DNA of 57,880 bases from Beroe ovata (Eukaryota; Ctenophora; Nuda; Beroida; Beroidae). Location: assembly GCA_946803715.1 (NCBI GenBank), contig CAMPET010000160.1:1091-58970 (forward strand), read 5' to 3'. The notes under the pieces were generated by a model. The model searched no databases and was not told the origin of the DNA. It saw nothing but the letters and a program-made list of their open reading frames with translations. Shown one piece after another: positions 1-23,739 of the stretch. The first letter of the stretch is position 1; the number at the start of each line of letters is the position of its first letter. Both the position numbers and the translations under genes were made by a program.

Positions 1-118
1 CCCGCAAAAACTTAACTCTGTATCATTCATCGTCTCCAGTCTAATAATCTTGATACTATATCCACGATCGGGTGATTAAACTGAGTCGTGAGCGACCAAA
101 AAGTCACTTGACTCTTAC

Positions 119-796
119 CACGGAATCCCGGAGGACATGTGCAATCTTCTTGTCCACCTGGAGACTGAACTCCGTGAGTAATGTCTGGAGAACATACTGT
201 CCACAGTGGAGTGTACTCTCGGGTACGAGGAGAGAAGCGTTGGGTTGGAGTGTGGATGTCGGTGTGGCCGGATCTGAGGAAGAGAGAGGAGGGGGATAAT
301 CTGGAATATTCCAAAGAGGAAACGCCTCTCGGCCTCTAAGTTCGTCCTTTAGTGAAGGACAACCGTAAATAATTAAGTATTGGTTAATTATATGCACAAT
401 TATCGATTTTGTGATAGGAATTAATAGTCGTTGGTCGTGATTTCTTGCTTTTACCCGAAGTTGTAGCGGTGTCGGAGGAGGCAGAAGAGGACACGGTGTC
501 AATGAACCTGGTGTCAGCAGTGAACATGCGACTGGTGTTGACACCACTAGGGGCGGGGAATGTGTAACACGGGGTTCCCCATCCTTTCTCCCACGGGAGG
601 ATTACCCCTGGAAATTAAATAAATGATAGTGGAGCTATGATCGTCAGCAGTGATATTTGAGCAGTGAGCGTTGACTACAGAATGTCGCATGAAGACCGGA
701 AAATATTGGCATAATTCGGATTTCGGGAAAGGATTCCGCAAGTTGCACATGCGAAAAGTTTGGTATCTCCTACTTACCTTGATCTCTACCATTCAT
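119..796 (-). CDS. Furry-like protein (FRY/FRYL), N-terminal 118 residues; gene continues off the left edge
   Basis: Furry is a very large HEAT-like scaffold that binds NDR/LATS kinases (tricornered pathway) and controls cell shape and Hippo output. Three exons join in phase on the minus strand: 778-796 (starts MNGRDQ), 455-607 (contains LPWEKGWGTPCYTFP) and 119-300, with donors gtaagta, gtaaaa and gtaagag. The third exon carries CGQYVLQTLLTEFSLQ followed by VDKKIAHVL, resembling the conserved Furry N-terminal block (GEYVLKSLF...QAERKI). The rest of the protein, normally thousands of residues, lies outside the window, so the call rests on one conserved block and is moderate. The start is the only ATG in the short first exon. 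An unrelated adaptor fragment cannot be excluded. Exons 1-3 are repeated at 923-1598, probably through mis-assembly. Confidence 0.5.
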
Positions 797-919
797 ATCT
801 CTACAGATCTCCAATCCATCAACCGAGTTGAATCATATTTCTTTCAGTCTACGTCATGCACTTGCTATGACATGGGCAGTGACGTCAGTTTACTCAGACG
901 TGGTCAGAGGATCATCAAN

Positions 920-1720
920 TACCACGGAATCCCGGAGGACATGTGCAATCTTCTTGTCCACCTGAAGACTGAACTCGGTGAGTAGTGTCTGGAGTACATA
1001 CTGTCCGCAGTGGAGTGTACTCTCAGGTACTAGGAGTGAGGCGTTGGGTTGGAGTGTGGATGTCGGTGTGGCCGGATCTGAGGAAGAGAGAAAGGGGGGA
1101 TAATCTGGAATATTCCAAAGAGGAAACGCCTCTCGGCCTCTGAGTTTGTCCCTTAGTGAAGGACGAACGTAAAGTAAAGTATTGGTCAATTATATGCACA
1201 ATTATCGATTTTGTGATAGGAATTAATAGTCGTAGGTCGGGATTTATTGCAGTTACCCGAAGTTGTAGCGGTGTCGGAGGAAGCAGAAGAGGACACGGTG
1301 TCAATGAACCTGGTGTCAGCGGCGAACATGCGGCTGGTGTTGACACCACTAGGGGCGGGGAATGTGTAACACGGGGTTCCCCATCCTTTCTCCCACGGGA
1401 GGATTACCCCTGGAAATTAAATAAATGATAGTGGAGCTATGATCGTCAGCAGTGATATTTGAGCAGTGAGCGTTGACTACAGAATGTCGCATGAAGACCG
1501 GAAAATATTGGCATAATTCGGATTTCGGGAAAGGATTCCGCAAGTTGCACATGCGAAAAGTTTGGTATCTCCTACTTACCTTGATCTCTACCATTCATAT
1601 CTCTACAGATCTCCAATCCATCAACCGAGTTGAATCATATTTCTTTCAGTCTACGTCATGCACTTGCTATGACATGGGCAGTGACGTCAGTTTACTCAGA
1701 CGTGGTCAGAGGATCATCAA
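920..1720 (-). repeat. Second copy of Furry exons 1-3, directly after a single N (probable haplotype duplication)
   Basis: About 800 bp repeats the sequence of 118-918 almost base for base (offset 802-804). The exon equivalents are 1580-1598, 1257-1409 and 923-1104. Differences are scattered substitutions, for example Pro to Phe in the DYPPP segment. The copy begins right after the isolated N at 919, which falls inside the last exon's donor region. A single-N join followed by a near-identical copy is what an assembler leaves when two allelic contigs are placed end to end. A true recent tandem duplication remains possible. Confidence 0.75.
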
Positions 1721-2333
1721 AGGATTATATCAATTGCTTATCGTATTTAAAAAGGAAACAGTTGCGTTGATAAAAAAGTGAGACAGCTTCCTTGATTTAA
1801 GTTTTGTGATAGCGTGCTTAGTAAAAAAGTAAAAGAGGACCTTAAAAATTAATCATCAGAATGTGAAATACTAGTAATAGAAAATCATCTTCAGGTCAAT
1901 GGTTTCAGAACGATTGCCGAAAATAAACAAACTCGAGTGGTATTTTCTTCAAAAATTGAAAGCTTGTTTCTATTTCTGAAATCAGAAATCTAAGATAGTA
2001 AGTGAACTTGAAAGATGATGAATCATAATCGTAAATGATGAATAATCATTGATGATGAATCTAGTAGAATACATATCCAACAAAATATACAAAAACGATC
2101 AATGTGTGTTATAGATAAAGTATGAGGTTGACCATAAGTCATCCATTCAAAATGAAATAAAAGATAAAAAGAAGTGTGCTGTACACAACACTGAAAATTC
2201 TGCTTTGTTGTTGCTTGAAAACTAAGTTGTCAGCAAATGGGAGACATCAAACAGCTGACATTCCATTGTAAAACGTCTCTCTTAGCAAAGACATTACTCT
2301 AAGTAAAGACGTCTCTCAGAAAAAGACGTCTCT
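1721..2333. other. Intergenic spacer between the Furry 5' end and the Salvador stop
   Basis: AT-rich sequence without a convincing ORF. It contains repeated short GTCTCT-type motifs near 2270-2335 (aagacgtctctc repeated three times). It should hold the Furry promoter and the Salvador 3' end, but no clear core promoter was recognised. Confidence 0.4.
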
Positions 2334-5300
2334 TCACACGAAAGTTTCCCGATTATGATCAGCTGCTGTAGACGCTGTCTGGGACAGATCGTGAAGTTGC
2401 ATCCTTTCTTCGAGCTCTCGGATTATCCTATTCCTGTAATCCTGCGGGAAAATACAGTACAAGGGATGTGTGTGGGTGTGGGTTTGTTCGTGTGTGTGTG
2501 TGTGTGTGTNTGTGTGTCTGTGTGTATCTCTGTGTGTGAATAGGCGTGATTCCTTGTTGTGATGTTCAATATATTTCTCAAATGGAATTTCAAATGGAAT
2601 TCGAGAAACGTGATTTACACGCTCAAGATTGAATCAACAACAGATGTTTCACTGGAATGATTCGTATCTCATTACAGAGCAATAGTATCTCGAATCGCAT
2701 AGCGAAAAGTAAATTGGATTGTATTTCACTTTGGGCACTCCCAAATGAGGAGGGAATTTTTCAATTCATGTTACCATCTCGTTCCCTTTTCCCTCCTTTC
2801 TGTAAAGTGATTATTAATCATCCCCTCCCCTCCCCCTACCTCCACCCTTCCCCTCCCCCCTCTCACCTCGTATTCCTCGATGACATGTTTCAGTTCCTGA
2901 CGATAGAGCCGGGTCATCATCGTCTGGTACTTATCCAAGTCCTGGTACGACTCCTCCACCCATTCGTACTCCTGGTCGTGCGAGTTGGCATACTCCACCA
3001 GCCAATCAGGGATCTCCTACGGGGAGAGACGAGGACCAATCAGAATCGTTAACCAATCAGTCGTTAACCAATCGGATGATCGGAAATAAATCTTGATATA
3101 ACTGTGGAGATAAGATAGACTCTATTTGAGGTTAAACATTTTCAAACATCAAATACTACAGTGATATTATCGTTAAATACAACATTAAATAATACATAAC
3201 GGAATCATATTGCTCTTTCCATAATGACAAAAAATAGTAATGTAAAGATAACACACTAGAAAGCTGTACAATGTACATTTAAACCATCTCAACCCCAACC
3301 GAAGGAAAAATAAAACACTCTCCTCTCCCCCCTAGTCGGAAGGGAACTCGATATGCTGTATCTTGCCCTGTAGCACTCTCCCCAACTCCTCAGTAGCAGC
3401 CACTACCACCCTTCTCTTGCACAGATCAAACTCCTCTCCCTCAATCGGGCTGATTACCACGCCCCCCGCCTCCCTAACAATAACACTCGCAGCCGCCATG
3501 TCCCAGATATGCATGCCGCATTCCCAATATCCGTCCAGCGCGCCGCGCGCCACCGCACACATGTTCAGCGCGGCGCTGCCCTGCATTCGCACCCCGTGGC
3601 ACGCGTCGGGCGCGCTGCACACAGCCGTAATATTACGGGTTTTAATAGCGAGACGATCAGCGTCCTGGTAACAGCTCATTTCACACCCGAGAAGCGATTT
3701 GGAGAGCTGGGTCGTGGGGTTGGATCTGATCGCAAAACCGTTCATTTGCGCTCCGTGCCCCCTTCTTCCGGTGTACAATTCGTCGAGAACGGGATTATAA
3801 ACAACGCCGAACTCCACAACTTTGTTAACCGCGAACCCGATCACGATGCACGTGTGCGGGAAGCGGTGGACGAAGTTCATCGTGCCGTCAATCGGATCGA
3901 CAATCCACGTGGGACCGCTGGTGAATACCACTTTACCTGAGGGAGGAGAGTGTTGTTAAAAATGAAATCCTACAATTTGTATCGTGGAGACATTTTACTG
4001 AAAACACTTAGTTCTGACACCACTGTAACAGACCCACCCTCCGTTGACACCACTTCTAATGGCACGATTTTCAGTTGACACCACTTCTACTGACACCACT
4101 TTCCGTTGACACCACATCTATTGACACCACTTTCCATTGACACCACTCCTACTGACACCACTTTCTGTTGACACCAGTTCTATTGACACCACTTTTTGTT
4201 GACACCACTTTCCGTTGACACCAGTTCTATTGACACCACTATTACCACTCACCATTGTCAGCGACCGATTCCTCTCCTATGAAGCCGTGTTCAGGAAACT
4301 TCTCCCTTACTCTACTGCTGATGAGATGCTCTATTGCTTTGTCCGTTTCTACAGGGATGATGAGGGGTCAACTAACTTCCCAATAATCCTCAACTTAGGG
4401 TGGAATTGAAAAAAGTTCGTTCCGTTAAATAGAGAATCAATCACAAAGCACCTAAGTATTAACTATATATCTCACCAGTGACGAGATCAGACGAAGACGC
4501 CTTCTCCTCCACGACTTTAGCAGAGTTGAATGCAGGAAGGAAAAGTCGGGAGGCAGCTTCTTTCACAAGAGCCAGAGCGAACTGCATCTCATTTTCGTAG
4601 GCAAACATAGCTAATTATAGGGTTAGAAGTGAGAGAGTTGTTACTTGCTCCAATAACTCTTCCCTCATTTAAGTTAAGTGACGTCAAGATTTCACTATAG
4701 CCAAATTGCCAATTGACATCAAATTATTCCATTATTTCAAACTAGAGCGGCTGGTATTTGCTAATTCTTTCATTATGAACCAAACACAGAACAATAGACA
4801 TGGTGTGGGTGTGTCGTACACTACAGAACACAACAGTACAACACACAAGACAGAATACATCACATTCAGCTGGCAAATTTTGGGATTGAGATGGTAATAT
4901 TCGCAAGGCACCTATTATCCTTTAAAAGATCGTGCCCATCTCCGATTGTTAAAGAGCCATCAAATTATCATTGAAATGGAGTCTGACCTCAATCAAGTAT
5001 TGAGAGGGAGGGACATAGGTGGAACTGTGGACCTTGTCTTGCAGCATCTTCCTGTGTTTCACTGCCTGAGAATGGGGGAAAGGGTAGAGAGAAATAATCC
5101 ATCTTCAAACTCTATCTTCCATCTATATACCAAATAACATTGAGGACTATAAATAGAATTTGGCTCACAGCCAGAGCTTGTGCATGCTCTTCCCCAGTGA
5201 CAACACTGTTGAGAGGTCCAGGGTGGTTAAACTGTGCTGTTTTACTGATGTGATTCACATAGTACTCTCCATACTCTGAATGGAATACTCGCTCCCAGCC

Positions 5301-6039
5301 TGAAAATAGGAGAAACAAATATGTTTCATTTCCTTGTTATCAAGATAACATGTAATCAACAATTATGGGCACTGCATATTACCAGGAGGCAAATCAGTTT
5401 TTTCATGGGGATGGTTCCAGTGTTGAGTATCAGTAGGGAGGTGACAGTAGTAAATACGTCCTGCCAAAAAATGAAGCAATACATTTAAGTACTGGCCATA
5501 GTAAGGCAATGCACAAGGGAATTAGATCATGCATTTATAAAATAAACTAACCTGTTGATAAGAATCTCACTTCCCAACCAGGAGGAAGATCTTTTGTCAG
5601 GTTGTAGTTTTGTTCACTCATGTTATATATAGCGTTGTTGTTACCAAACTTGAAACCAAAAACTTGGGTGAGTATAGGCAAGTTGGTGCACAAGCATATT
5701 GCAACATTGAGCATGCACAAGGTTACTATTCACCCTTATATTAGAACCCCCGCTTGATCCAGAGCTTTTAGATTCACTCCTTTGAAGCTGACCACGTCTT
5801 ATTTCTTCAAATTCTCTAGGAAAAATCCCATGCTGGGGATTTTGGTGAGCAAAATCTGCTGAATGATCAGGATACCATGCTCCACAACTGTCATTACTCC
5901 CTGGGATAATCACACAGGTAAATATATAGGTAGTAACTAGTAACCAGTTATTTAACAGATGTATAAAACCTAAAGAGATCAACATACCATTACTTTTCAC
6001 AGCGTCGCTATATTCTGGAGGAAGGACACTTTTATTCAT
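2334..6039 (-). CDS. SAV1: Salvador homologue (WW-WW-SARAH adaptor of the Hippo kinase cassette)
   Basis: Salvador is the cytoplasmic adaptor that joins Hippo/MST to LATS through its SARAH domain. Eight exons give 286 aa: 5988-6039, 5734-5900, 5552-5648, 5383-5460, 5169-5299, 4988-5065, 2867-3016, 2334-2441 (861 bp, all phases agree). WW1 spans about residues 94-123 (LPPGWEV...THW-type ending QHWNHP). WW2 spans about 129-158 (LPPGWERVFHSEYGEYY) and has Phe where most WW domains have the second Trp; vertebrate SAV1 also lacks that Trp. The SARAH domain starts at EIPDWLVEYA (residue 202) and continues through DLDKYQTMMTRLYRQEL into exon 8 (DYRNRIIRELEERM). It is shorter than human SAV1 (383 aa) because the N-terminal region is reduced. 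Intron 6 (3017-4987) contains a whole IMPase gene. Confidence 0.93.
3332..4608 (-). CDS. IMPA1: Inositol-1-monophosphatase, nested in Salvador intron 6
   Basis: Hydrolyses myo-inositol monophosphates to inositol in the cytosol, recycling inositol for phosphoinositide signalling; Mg-dependent and lithium-sensitive in other animals. Three exons, 4476-4608, 4253-4348 and 3332-3936, sum to 834 bp and 277 aa, the same length as human IMPA1. Metal ligands are present: GEES (Glu70), DPIDGT (Asp90, Asp93) and IWDMAAAS (Asp222). The family substrate loop DGTMNFVHRFPH is also present. The start MFAYENEM sits where family members begin. It lies wholly within a Salvador intron on the same strand, so it needs its own promoter (between 4609 and 4987) and must be spliced out of the Salvador transcript as part of the intron. 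Confidence 0.95.
4010..4250. repeat. Tandem array of a TTGACACCACTT-type unit in IMPase intron 2
   Basis: About a dozen imperfect copies of a 16-18 bp unit with core TTGACACCACTT, separated by short variable linkers, fill the intron between IMPase exons 2 and 3. The array stops just before the exon 2 donor. A second array of the same unit lies in a CCDC40 intron at 45719-45950. Confidence 0.9.
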
Positions 6040-6187
6040 CTGTCTTTAATATCATTCTTTCAGCCTCATAATCACAACGCTGTATACCATAACCTCAAAC
6101 TTTGTGTGATCAGCTGATGTAGGGAAGAAAGTATGTAGCTTAAGGAATAAAGTTTAGTTCGAAGTTGGGTTTGAATAAATAAACAAA

Positions 6188-6274
6188 TTGTAGGATTTTA
6201 CCCTACCGTCAGTGCGCGCAATTTTCAATCCAGGGATAAAATCCCGCCAGCAAGGGTAGGGTAAAATCCTACAA
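6188..6274. mobile_element. Small inverted-repeat element (MITE-like), 87 bp with 20-bp perfect termini
   Basis: Arms at 6188-6207 and 6255-6274 are perfect reverse complements (core GTAGGATTTTACCCTACC). The middle is short and contains cgcgc and a second partial palindrome. Flanks are similar A/T-rich words (aaataaacaaat), possibly a target duplication. No transposase is encoded. A degraded relative may lie at about 6361-6412. Confidence 0.6.
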
Positions 6275-6694
6275 ATAAACAAATAAATTGACACTATAGA
6301 TTCATCAATAAGTGCTGATCAATATGGTCTCTGAAACTGAATTTCAATAACTGATAGTAATTCCGGGTACAGTACCGCCAGCGGGAGCAGGGAAAATTAT
6401 ACAAAATTATCTATCCGTCCAAATTCCATGGGCGCGGCTTTTATTTTGCTCTGTGATCTGAGCCGCAAGGAGGATTTGGGTCAGTGTCACGCAGTGCAAG
6501 TGTACCGCTTTACAAGATACCGTCTGTCAACTGTTTCTCGCGCTCGCGTCGCGCGCCTTCAGTTCATCTGCATCGCGTGCAGTAGACAGCTAATGCTATA
6601 AAGATAGCACTGACAATTGTTTGCGGTAACACTCACGTTGCGCGCGGCGCGTGTTTGTGCACACGCTGCGCGCCCTTGGCCTTGTTCGTTGCTG

Positions 6695-6901
6695 TGCACA
6701 CGTTGCGCGCCCCTGTTCTACTCAGTGAACTGAAAAGTCGTAGAAACCACGGAGACGCGCGCAGCGCGCGCGGAGTATTTGGGTCACGCAGCGCGGGAAC
6801 ATTCGTTGCTTCACAATTCACTTAGTGAACTGAAAAGTCGTAGAAAAATCACGCGCGCGTGCGGAGTATTTACTATTTGGGTCACTGCAGCGCGGCGCGG
6901 G
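6695..6901. repeat. Dispersed GC-rich repeat, copies 1 and 2 (adjacent)
   Basis: The block 6695-6800 (with GTGAACTGAAAAGTCGTAG, then gcgcgc-rich sequence, then GTATTTGGGTCACGCAGCG) is followed by a shorter diverged copy at 6821-6901. A third, nearly identical copy is at 21867-21972. No ORF and no clear terminal inverted repeats were seen, so the class of element is unknown. Confidence 0.75.
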
Positions 6902-7167
6902 ATCATGAATTGAGTGTTGCGACGCGACGTGAAGAATCGCGATCCGATCAAGATTTGGGCGGAATTGCCGCGGCTCCGACGGTAGGGAAACCCCTAGACA
7001 AGGCAGCGCGGGAACAGATCAGGCAATGAGTTCGGATAGAATGTAAGAACAGGAAGCCATGCCATTGTTGTCATTGAAAATCGGATCCGCAATATAAATT
7101 GAACAATTCCACTTTAATATTGATTCACTTCTAGCATCCAATAATGATGAATATCATGTCACTGTCA

Positions 7168-7212
7168 CTTATCTTTGCACGTGGCAGTTGCACTGCCACG
7201 TGCAAAGATAAG
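7168..7212. repeat. Perfect 21-bp inverted repeat with 3-nt loop
   Basis: Arms 7168-7188 and 7192-7212 are exact reverse complements around the loop TGC. Each arm contains a CACGTG E-box. It could be an extruding cruciform, a small RNA hairpin or the remnant of a palindromic element; the loop is very small for a typical pre-miRNA. Confidence 0.85.
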
Positions 7213-7826
7213 CCCTATTTCATGAGCAACTGTTAGTGTTAAGGCTGCAGCTGTTTTACGAGGGTACGGAACGTGTTAATCCGATCACTAGACACACTCA
7301 TGACTCAGTCAGCAGAACAGCGGGAGATAATACTCATACGATGTCTATTCTGAAGATTCCTCCCCCGATTTCCATAATGAGATTCCATGTCCAAATCTAA
7401 ATCACTCATGAAATTTGATTTCAATCTAACTTTTCGTGAAATTACAAAATTAAAAATAATACAGTTTTGTTTACAAGTCTCGAAGTCCAGCGACAGTCAA
7501 AAGAAACTGGCGAGGAAGATGGCTATGGAACTGGTATAAAACACTGGTGCACAGTGAAGAAGCAGCCTCAAACAAAAATCTGGGAATATGAAGAACGTTG
7601 ATGATCATGAAATTTCATTAACCTAGGAAAAAGGTTGCCCTTTTCCGATCATTTTTGAAGATTCATGATATAAAACATGCCGAAAAGATGCATCAAACTC
7701 AAGATAAATCCGCTGCCGTTTGAAAACGTGATATTACAAACACGAGCTGTGCATGTCACGTGAGCATACAGAAGTGTCACGTGATCATAAAGCGTTACCA
7801 TGACAACATGGTGATAGGTGGTAACT

Positions 7827-21229
<13,403 letters not shown>

Positions 21230-22642
21230 TAAAAGTCTTACCCAGGGGTATTGTGCATCATCCCTTGGGAATGTGGTTAAATTAATCGTAAGTTAATTAG
21301 ATATGAAGAGAACAATTGTTAACCTTAAGTATCAGACAATTGATATAGTCTCACTGTCTACATTTATCTATCATCTGAAGCATATAGTTACAGTCATAAA
21401 TCAAACAGAATGAGTAATAAAGAAGTCAGTATATAGCGTGATTCCTGCTAATCAAACACAATTAAGTCATAGCGAAAAGGTAATAATAATAATAAATGAA
21501 ACTTATAGTGGCACATCAATTTAATGGAATGCACAGCTGTGTCGCGAAAACAGAAATACTGCAACATAGCCATGACAGGTATCTGTATAGATATAGATGA
21601 TGAAAGACAAAAAGTTTCATAATAGGTTCCAGTGAGGTGGAGCCCACAAATCACTGATAGATTTAGTGTTCTAACATTAACAATATCTAAGATAAATAAC
21701 AAATTGAAGATTGGCCAACGTGAGTGGTGAGCGATAATGAAGTTTAGCAAAAAAATTTGTTTAATAGAGCTTCAAATTATGCGCATAAAATGAGCCGTGT
21801 GGCAGTGCAGTGCACGGCCCGGGGTGGTGTGCGAAGTAATCCACTTGTTAGATTACAATTATTCATGTGCACACGATGCGCACCCCTGTTCTACTCAGTG
21901 AACTGAAAAGTCGTAGAAACCACGGAGACGCGCAGCGCGCGCGCGGAGTATTTGGGTCACGCAGCGCGGGAACAGTTATTCATTTCATCTGTCTACAGCC
22001 ACTGCATATATCTTGCGCGCGGCGCGCGCGCGAGAATGGAGAAATAGTGGACAGATATAACACATGCAAGTTATTGCCAACTTTTGCTTGCTTCCGCGCT
22101 GCATGAGTCAAATTTTCCGCGCGCGCTGCGCGTCTTTATTTTTACATCTATTCAGATCACTGAGTAAAGTGATGAGTGAAACATGTACGCATAATTGTTC
22201 AATGTCCTTTCCGTTTTACTGTGCCGCGGCGCGCAGCTGCAGGATGATGTATCACAAAGTGCAAAGTGTAACATAAATTTTGATAGTAAAATTTCATTTT
22301 CTCATTGCAAGTTTTAATCACATTATTTATTTGATAGGTATATTAATCTAATAAGGGTTATGTTCCAACATTTCTTTTCAAGTAATCTAGCATTACTGAC
22401 CCCCAGAAAGTCACGCCCTAGTTTGCAAAGTTATCACTTCTATTTCCTTCCATATTAAGGCCTGATAACACTCCAAATAAGGCTGAAATAGCATTAAAGC
22501 TGGGGACAATCTGCTGCACCAATTAATCTACCAATGGGTGACTTCCCCTCACTTCATTCATGTCTATATGTGAGTACCTCAGTGTTGTTTTCGAATTGAG
22601 CTCCTATAGTTGATATGAAATGGTTACAACTTGCTCCTCCAG
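21230..22642. other. Bidirectional spacer between the kinase 5' end and the coiled-coil gene
   Basis: No coding exon was recognised. It contains the third copy of the dispersed GC-rich repeat (21867-21972) and further gcgcgc clusters at 22010-22135. The two flanking genes diverge from this interval, so promoters of both are expected here. Confidence 0.6.
21867..21972. repeat. Dispersed GC-rich repeat, copy 3
   Basis: Shares GTGAACTGAAAAGTCGTAG, the gcgcgc block and GTATTTGGGTCACGCAGCG with the copy at 6695-6800, in the same orientation and 15 kb away. Confidence 0.8.
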
Positions 22643-23478
22643 ATGCAAGCTGAGAATGAGAGAATCATTGCTAAATATAAGAGGTTGAAAGAAAAGTACA
22701 GGAATTTATCTCGGGACAATGCTACCATATCAAAAAGGTATACCTCAATTGACTTTGATTTTTGACAATGATTGAAATCTCATGTTGCTCCTTATCTTAA
22801 TACCTATATGATTCTTAATACTTTTGGCAGTGAAGTTGTCAAGTTGCCAGCTAAATGCGTTGAGAGGGGGACCCAGACAACAGTGAGGAAGGAAGATCAA
22901 GTTGGTGAAGATAAACAGACTACACGCTTATTGCAAAATCATGCTGTTTTAGTGAGGTAAGGCATGAACATCAAATGTCTAAATGACCAGTGATAGATGA
23001 CATGGTTTAAACAAGATAAGCTTAATCCAAATCATTACTCTTCAGAAAGTATGAAAAGGAATTGGCAAATAATACTGAGAACTCAGAAACTATTTCAAAT
23101 CTCAAGATCTTAAACAGTAAATTGGAGGCAGAAATAAAGACCAACAGAGAAAAGCTCAACAAGGCCACAACATCTCTAGAGAAATTCAAACTCAAGACTG
23201 AAAGACTCTTATCAAACACTCGAGAAGATGTCTTCAAGATAACAGCTGAAAGGGACACTCTTAAGTTTGAACATGAGAAACTGAAAGCAGAAATGAAGGG
23301 TATTGACAAAGATTTCTTTGATGAAATAGAAGATTTGAAATATGCCCTTCAAGAATCTGCAAAGATGAACAAGATCTATGAAAAGGCCTTGCAGAGTGTT
23401 TGTAAGAAGAGCAAAATTGATTTCCAGGAAGTTCTTCTTCACACGGTACAGAAAATCAGCAAAAAGAACTGCTCATAG
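22643..23478 (+). CDS. Short coiled-coil protein resembling the C-terminal tail of CEP290
   Basis: Three in-phase exons, 22643-22737, 22831-22956 and 23046-23478, give 217 aa. The protein is almost entirely charged coiled coil (KYKRLKEKYRNLSR; KILNSKLEAEIKTNREKL). Near the end it has DKDFFDEIEDLKYALQES, matching my recollection of the motif close to the CEP290 C terminus. CEP290 is a centriolar and transition-zone protein of over 2000 residues; only 1.4 kb separates this gene from the divergent kinase, so a full CEP290 does not fit. The ATG directly follows a splice acceptor (ctcctccag), so an upstream 5' UTR or additional coding exon is likely. Function: probably centrosome or cilium, by inference. 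Confidence 0.6.
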
Positions 23479-23739
23479 ATCACTATTTATAATGGACTAG
23501 GTGACTTCTTATAATGGACTCAGTGCGAGAATATTCCAGTATTTGCTTTTGTTAGGGATTCAATCTTTTTTGTATTAACAATATCAGACCAGAAGATTTG
23601 TAAATATGGTTTATATAACATTCTATTTTGCAGTTGTTGTCAGTTTAAAGTTCTTTGATTGTCAAGCTACCACCAATTTCTATGTTTGACCAGCGATCTC
23701 TTACCACTCGATTTGAACACAATCCACAATCCTCTAGGC

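Larger units (their letters stand above)
6040..7826. other. Intergenic region between Salvador and the MAP4K 3' end; repeat-rich
   Basis: No credible coding exon was found. It holds the Salvador promoter side, the MITE-like element, GC-rich gcgcgc clusters at 6540-6930 that belong to a dispersed repeat, a perfect hairpin at 7168-7212, CACGTG E-boxes around 7758 and 7778, and an RFX X-box-like palindrome GTTACCATGACAAC at 7794-7807. Confidence 0.6.

Noticed and set aside
104-1781. Plus- and minus-strand ORFs of about 80-147 codons in the first 1.8 kb (e.g. 671-985 and 1473-1781)
   Set aside because: They read through Furry introns or run opposite to phased Furry exons, and they appear twice only because the segment is duplicated.
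7460-7590. Terminal exon of the kinase at about 7460-7590
   Set aside because: Splice phases did not fit; the exon at 7827-7919 (SQVYFMTL) matches the conserved CNH end and is in phase.
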